Assembly (NCBI RefSeq): GCF_900090235.1
Contig: NZ_LT607750.1
Span: 6,963,501-7,027,500, forward strand
Direction: 5' to 3'
DNA: 64,000 bases
Source of the DNA: Micromonospora echinaurantiaca
GTDB lineage: Bacteria > Actinomycetota > Actinomycetes > Mycobacteriales > Micromonosporaceae
Shown: positions 60,113 to 64,000 of the stretch, one piece after another
Layout of the letters: each line of letters starts with the position of its first letter
Position numbering within the stretch: position 1 is the stretch's first letter
Notes under the pieces: generated by a model
What the model was told of the DNA's origin: nothing
What the model saw: only the letters and a program-made list of their open reading frames with translations
The model's database searches: none
Translations under genes and position numbers: made by a program

Positions 60113-60898
60113 TCAGACCTCGTGCACCTCCAGCACCCGGGCGGTCGGGGCGGCGTCGCCGAGCGCGGCGCGCAGCGCCACCCGTTCCGGGTCGACCAGG
60201 AAGGCGTCGTAGCCGGCGCGGGTGTCGAACCGGATCAGGTGCACCTCGGTACGCCCGTCGCCGGTGCGCAGCCGGCGCTCCACCCGCCCGCCGTGCCGGC
60301 CCAGCAGGCCGAGCACCGCGTCCTCGTAGCCCTGGCCGGCCTCGACCGCCCCGTCCGGGAACTCGACCAGCGCGACGACGCGGAGCGCGGCGGCGGGGTC
60401 GGTGCGCAGCGACTTCCAGAAGTGGTGGTCGACGTGGCCGCCCGGGATGCCCTCCCGGCGGCCGGTGTCCAGGTAGCCGTGGCGGCGGTAGAACTCCGGC
60501 GCCTGGAACGAGAACGACGACACCGAGACCTCCGTGCACCCCCGCCGGCCGGCCTCCTCCTCGAACGCCCGCAGCAGCCGGCCGCCCCAGCCCTCGGCCC
60601 GCCGGTCCACGCGCACCCAGATCATGTTGATTCCGGCGCAGCCGCCCCACGTCCAACCGGTCAGGCCGGCGACCAGGTCGCCGTCGGCGTCGGTGACCCG
60701 GACGTTGAGCTCCGCCTCGTCGTCGGCGCCGGTGGCCCGGTTGTTGAACGCGGTCAGCTCCCGGTCCAGCCGGGCGGTCAACTCCGGGTCCGCCGTCGCG
60801 AGCACGGTCAGCGTGTCACCCGAGCCGGCCCGGTCCGGGTCGGTGGTCGGCGTGGCGTCGGTCGGCGGTGTGGTGGTGGCGTCGTTCCCCGTCGTCAT
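60113..60898 (-). CDS. GNAT acetyltransferase fused to a dimeric alpha-beta-barrel domain
   Basis: A 261-residue protein. Residues about 30-165 are a GNAT domain (MIWVRVDRRAEGWGGRLLRA, acetyl-CoA loop of the form R-A-x-G-W-G-G, then FYRRHGYLDTGRREG). Residues about 170-261 read ALRVVALVEFPDGAVEAGQG, YEDAVLGLLGRHGGRVERRL and FDTRAGYDAFLVDPERVALR, as in DUF1330/antibiotic-monooxygenase-like ferredoxin-fold proteins. The fusion is unusual. Function unknown. Confidence 0.8.
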   Translation of the reverse strand: MTTGNDATTTPPTDATPTTDPDRAGSGDTLTVLATADPELTARLDRELTAFNNRATGADDEAELNVRVTDADGDLVAGLTGWTWGGCAGINMIWVRVDRRAEGWGGRLLRAFEEEAGRRGCTEVSVSSFSFQAPEFYRRHGYLDTGRREGIPGGHVDHHFWKSLRTDPAAALRVVALVEFPDGAVEAGQGYEDAVLGLLGRHGGRVERRLRTGDGRTEVHLIRFDTRAGYDAFLVDPERVALRAALGDAAPTARVLEVHEV

Positions 60899-60921
60899 GC
60901 GGCGGAGTATGGCAGGCGGCG

Positions 60922-61767
60922 CTATTCGCCGATGCCGACCGCCTTGGCGCTGGCCGTCCAGAGCCGGGCGGCCAGCTGCGGGTCGGCGGCCTTGCGCAGC
61001 GGCCGGCGCGGCCGCCGGTCGAAGTAGTAGCCGCCGTCGATCAGCCGGGCGGGATCCTGGTTGGCCAGCCAGACCAGCGTCTCGGCCCCCTTCTCCGGGC
61101 TGCGGAACGGCAGCATCCGCATGCCGAGCGCGACCAGCCGGCTGTCATTGCCGAACCGGGTGCGCACCACGCCGGGGTGGAAGCAGTACGAGCGCACCTG
61201 CGGCCAGCGGCGGGCCGCCTCGGCGGTGAACAGGATGTTCGCCTGCTTGCTGGTGCCGTACGCGGTCATCGAGCGGTAGCGGCGCAGCGGCGCGTTCAGG
61301 TCGTCCGGGTCCAGGGTGCCGCTGCGGTGCGCGCCGGAGGCGGTCACCACCATCCGGCCGACCCGGTCCCGCAGCAGATTGCTGAGCAGGAACGGGGCCA
61401 GGTGGTTGGCCTGGATCGACAGCTCGAACCCGTCCACCGTGGTCAGCGGCTGGAGCACGATCGCGCCGGCGTTGTTGGCCAGCACGTCGATCCGGTCGTA
61501 CGCGGCCCGCAGCCGCTCGGCCAGCCCGCGTACGTCGTCGAGCACCGCGAAGTCGGCGCGGAACAACTCGGGCCGCTCCCCGCACGCCTCCCGCACCTGC
61601 TCGGCCGCCGCCTGCAACCGGGCCGGGTCGCGCCCGACCAGTACCACCTGGTCACCGCGGCGCGCCAGATCCATCGCCGCCGCGAGGCCGATACCCGAAC
61701 TGGCCCCGGTCACCACCACGAGTCGGCGCCCAGTGACATCTTCCACAGGTCCATTCACCCCGGTCAT
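60922..61767 (-). CDS. Short-chain dehydrogenase/reductase
   Basis: A 281-residue SDR with the cofactor motif TGASSGIG, NNAG, the catalytic Ser in VVTASGAHRSG and YGTSK. The C-terminal sequence (ETLVWLANQDPARLIDGGYY, FDRRPRRPL) resembles retinol dehydrogenase/WW-domain oxidoreductase-like SDRs, which often reduce lipophilic carbonyl compounds. The gene lies 23 bases beyond the GNAT gene on the same strand and may be co-transcribed. Confidence 0.88.
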   Translation of the reverse strand: MTGVNGPVEDVTGRRLVVVTGASSGIGLAAAMDLARRGDQVVLVGRDPARLQAAAEQVREACGERPELFRADFAVLDDVRGLAERLRAAYDRIDVLANNAGAIVLQPLTTVDGFELSIQANHLAPFLLSNLLRDRVGRMVVTASGAHRSGTLDPDDLNAPLRRYRSMTAYGTSKQANILFTAEAARRWPQVRSYCFHPGVVRTRFGNDSRLVALGMRMLPFRSPEKGAETLVWLANQDPARLIDGGYYFDRRPRRPLRKAADPQLAARLWTASAKAVGIGE

Positions 61768-61873
61768 GGCGCGAGGTTACCGTGGCGTCACAACGCCCTT
61801 TGGGATCGTTAAGTTCTCGGATTCTCGTCAGCTGGCGTCGGCGTGCCCGCCGCACGCTGGAAGGAGCGCACCC

Positions 61874-62830
61874 ATGGCCGCAGTCGGTCGCCCCCGCCGG
61901 TCCTGCCTCGCGGTACCCGGTTCCAGCGTCAAGATGCTCGGCAAGGCCCAGGGCCTCCCGGCCGACCAGGTCTTCCTCGACCTGGAGGACGCGGTCGCCC
62001 CGCTGGCCAAGCCGGACGCCCGGAAGAACATCGTGGCCGCGCTCAACGAGGGCGACTGGTCCGGCAAGACCCGGGTGGTCCGGGTGAACGACCTGACCAC
62101 CCCGTGGACCTACCGGGACGTCATCGACGTGGTCGAGGGAGCCGGCGCCAACCTCGACTGCATCATGCTGCCGAAGGTGCAGAACGCGGCCCAGGTGCAG
62201 TGGCTCGACCTGACGCTCACCCAGCTGGAGAAGACCCTCGGCCTGGAGGTCGGCCGGATCGGCATCGAGGCGCAGATCGAGAACGCCGCCGGCCTGGTCA
62301 ACGTCGACGCGATCGCCGCCGCCTCGCCCCGGGTCGAGACGATCATCTTCGGGCCGGCCGACTTCATGGCCTCGATCAACATGAAGTCGCTGGTGGTCGG
62401 CGCGCTGATCCCGGACTACCCGGGCGACCCGTACCACTACATCCTGATGCGGATCCTGATGGCCGCGCGGATGCACGACAAGCAGGCCATCGACGGCCCG
62501 TTCCTGCAGATCCGCGACGTGGACGCGTTCCGCGAGGTGGCCAAGCGGTCGGCCGCGCTGGGCTTCGACGGCAAGTGGGTGCTGCATCCGGGCCAGATCG
62601 ACGCCGCCAACGAGGTCTACTCGCCGGCCCAGGCCGACTACGACCACGCCGAGCTGATCCTCGACGCGTACGAGCACTACACCTCGGAGGCGGGCGGCAA
62701 GCTCGGCGCGGTGATGCTCGGCGACGAGATGATCGACGAGGCGTCCCGCAAGATGGCGCTGGTGATCGCCGCCAAGGGGCGGGCGGCCGGGATGAGCCGG
62801 ACGTCCAGCTTCACCCCGCCCGCCGAGTAG
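61874..62830 (+). CDS. HpcH/HpaI aldolase/citrate lyase-family protein (malyl-CoA lyase-like)
   Basis: A 318-residue TIM-barrel lyase: RRSCLAVPGSSVKMLGKAQG, DQVFLDLEDAVAPLAKPDAR, RVVRVNDLTTPWTYRDVIDV, IMLPKVQN, GIEAQIENAAGLVNVDAIAA and KWVLHPGQIDAANEVYSP. The pattern fits beta-methylmalyl-CoA/L-malyl-CoA lyases of actinobacteria, which release glyoxylate plus acyl-CoA. The Glu and Asp ligands for Mg2+ (LEDAV, EAQIE) are present. The ATG has a strong AAGGAG. Confidence 0.9.
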   Translation: MAAVGRPRRSCLAVPGSSVKMLGKAQGLPADQVFLDLEDAVAPLAKPDARKNIVAALNEGDWSGKTRVVRVNDLTTPWTYRDVIDVVEGAGANLDCIMLPKVQNAAQVQWLDLTLTQLEKTLGLEVGRIGIEAQIENAAGLVNVDAIAAASPRVETIIFGPADFMASINMKSLVVGALIPDYPGDPYHYILMRILMAARMHDKQAIDGPFLQIRDVDAFREVAKRSAALGFDGKWVLHPGQIDAANEVYSPAQADYDHAELILDAYEHYTSEAGGKLGAVMLGDEMIDEASRKMALVIAAKGRAAGMSRTSSFTPPAE

Positions 62831-62845
62831 CACGCCCGGTTCCTC

Positions 62846-62880
62846 CTCGCGCCGCCCCGGCCGGACCGGGGCGGCGCGAG
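62846..62880. terminator. Bidirectional terminator, 15-bp perfect stem
   Basis: 62846-62860 pairs with 62866-62880 with a 5-base loop between the convergent lyase and DUF4190 genes. Confidence 0.75.
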
Positions 62881-62885
62881 TGTCT

Positions 62886-63404
62886 TCAGTAGCTGCTGCT
62901 GGTGTTGTCGGACTGCGTGATGGCGAAGACGATGGCCGCCACGTAGAAGAGGATCACCAGCACCAGCAGGCCGGTGAGGATCCAGCCGACGATGATGGCG
63001 GCCTTCGCCATGCCCTCGCCGCCCTCACCGGTCTGCCGGATCTGCTTCTGGGCCACGTGCCCGAGGATGGCCCCGATCGGGGCGGTGATGCACGACCCGA
63101 CGCCGACCAGGGAGAGCACCAGCGCGGCGATCGCCAGGCCGTTGGTCTTCTGCTGCGGCGGGTAGCCGTAGCCGTAGCCCGGGTAGGCGGGCGGCGGGTA
63201 GCCGGCGGCGGCGTACGGGTCACCGGGCTGGCCGGGCGCCTTCATCCCGGCGTACGGGTCGCCGGCGGGGTGCGGCTCGGCGGCGGTGGGCTGGGTGGGC
63301 ACGGGCTGACCGCTGATCGGCAGGGTCGGGTCGGCCGGTGGGCTCGACTGCTGGCCCGACCACGCCGGGTCGTTCCAGCCGCCGGACGGCGGGGGATAGG
63401 TCAT
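62886..63404 (-). CDS. DUF4190 membrane protein with Pro/Tyr/Gly-rich N-terminus
   Basis: A 172-residue protein. The first 85 residues are low-complexity (Pro, Gly, Tyr, Gln), then two TM helices of DUF4190 (GLAIAALVLSLVGVGSCITA, PIGAILGHVAQKQIR; AAIIVGWILTGLLVLVILF). The pattern is common in actinobacterial cell-envelope proteins of unknown function. The ATG at 63404 begins MTYPPPS. Confidence 0.82.
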   Translation of the reverse strand: MTYPPPSGGWNDPAWSGQQSSPPADPTLPISGQPVPTQPTAAEPHPAGDPYAGMKAPGQPGDPYAAAGYPPPAYPGYGYGYPPQQKTNGLAIAALVLSLVGVGSCITAPIGAILGHVAQKQIRQTGEGGEGMAKAAIIVGWILTGLLVLVILFYVAAIVFAITQSDNTSSSY

Positions 63405-63669
63405 GTCTACTCCGTTGGGTGCGGGTGCGCGGTCAGGGTAGCCAGCGGCACGCAAACCGCGCCGTCCCGCCACCGGGTGCCGCGTTGCCCGGGCGGGGAT
63501 AACCGGGCAGGATCCTGGCATGGTGTTTGACGCGCGAGCCGCGGACCGCTCCGGCAGCCGACCGAGACGGGACGCGAGCCGCCCCGGGCTGGCCCGGCGC
63601 AGCCGGGCGGCCGTTGCCGCACCCGCCCCCGGGCAGGACGAGCCGGCGCCGCTGCCGGAGCCGGTGACC

Positions 63670-64000
63670 ATGCGGCTCGACGGGAAGGTCGCCCTGGTGA
63701 CCGGAGCGGGTAGCCCGGACGGCATCGGGTACGCGACCGCGCGCCGGCTCGCCGACCTGGGCGCCCGGGTGGCCATCGTCTCCACCACCCGGCGCATCCA
63801 CGAACGGGCCAGCGAGCTGGGGGTGACCGGGTTCGTCGCCGACCTCACCGACGAGTCGGAGGTCGGCGCGCTCGCCGACGCCGTGGCCGAGCAGCTCGGC
63901 GACGTGGAGGTGCTGGTCAACAACGCCGGGCTGGCCAGCCGGGCCAGCCCCGAGGTGCTGCGCCCGGTCGCCCAGCTCAGCTACGACGAGTGGCGGGGCG
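63670..64000 (+). CDS. Short-chain dehydrogenase/reductase (partial, runs off the window)
   Basis: The N-terminal 110 residues of an SDR: LDGKVALVTGAGSPDGIGYA with an altered glycine motif (GAGSPDGIG, as in enoyl-ACP reductase-like and 3-oxoacyl-ACP reductase-like SDRs), DLTDESEV and VLVNNAGLASRA. The ATG at 63670 has GGAG 9 bases upstream. The frame is open from ATG 63520, also with an AGGA site, giving a 50-residue Arg/Pro-rich extension; I prefer the shorter start. Confidence 0.85.
   Translation, partial: MRLDGKVALVTGAGSPDGIGYATARRLADLGARVAIVSTTRRIHERASELGVTGFVADLTDESEVGALADAVAEQLGDVEVLVNNAGLASRASPEVLRPVAQLSYDEWRG

Overview
The window is chromosomal DNA of a very GC-rich actinomycete, most likely a Micromonosporaceae member (Micromonospora or a close relative). 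The grounds are codon bias so strong that shadow frames stay open for kilobases, frequent GTG starts, many GTGA/ATGA start-stop overlaps, and families typical of that group (ECF42 sigma factor with a DGPF partner, MEDS proteins, GAF-ANTAR, DUF5994, HflX, PucR). The species assignment is inference.

Layout. 0-12 kb is rich in regulators: the end of a metal P-type ATPase, a CsbD stress protein, an ECF42 sigma factor with its YCII/DGPF partner, a DUF2786 protein, HflX, a PucR regulator, a DksA-like zinc finger, two overlapping MEDS-domain proteins (one with STAS, one with an anti-sigma-type ATPase), a broken royal-jelly-type gene, an LLM flavin oxidoreductase, a DUF421 protein and a second anti-sigma-type ATPase. 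12-16.5 kb holds a four-helix Cys-rich copper protein and a tight three-gene unit: an HPP membrane protein, a molybdopterin oxidoreductase in which all four [4Fe-4S] cysteines are replaced, and a ferritin-like protein. 16.5-28 kb is accessory and partly decayed: a YidD-like protein, a frameshifted RidA gene, fragments of a TetR regulator, a pyrophosphatase and an unknown protein, plus an apparently intact stress block (desaturase, GAF-ANTAR, SigF-type sigma factor, DUF5994), TrmO, an HxlR/oxidoreductase pair and tRNA-Arg(CCT). 28-37 kb holds a second HxlR/oxidoreductase pair with the same operator, ClpP with a ClgR-like regulator, a TrkA-type potassium channel, a MarR/azoreductase pair and 2-oxoglutarate:ferredoxin oxidoreductase (korAB).

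37-55 kb resembles, from memory, the Mycobacterium tuberculosis Rv1207-Rv1232c order: FolP2-type DHPS, DivIVA protein, 3-methyladenine glycosylase, DUF3117, an Rv1220c-type O-methyltransferase, HtrA, TatB, Mrp, DUF1003 and an MgtE-like CBS protein. gpgS, sigE and rseA are absent from the expected places, and a sterol-desaturase-family gene, an enoyl-CoA hydratase/PaaX pair and a leucyl aminopeptidase are inserted. 54.5-64 kb carries metabolic and transport genes: PhzF, HAD hydrolase, EamA and APC transporters, a GNAT fusion, two SDRs, a malyl-CoA/citrate lyase-family enzyme and a DUF4190 protein.

Convergent gene pairs are repeatedly separated by long perfect hairpins (9-20 bp stems, no T-run), the usual high-GC actinobacterial terminator form. 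I saw no complete insertion sequence, prophage, CRISPR array or biosynthetic gene cluster.
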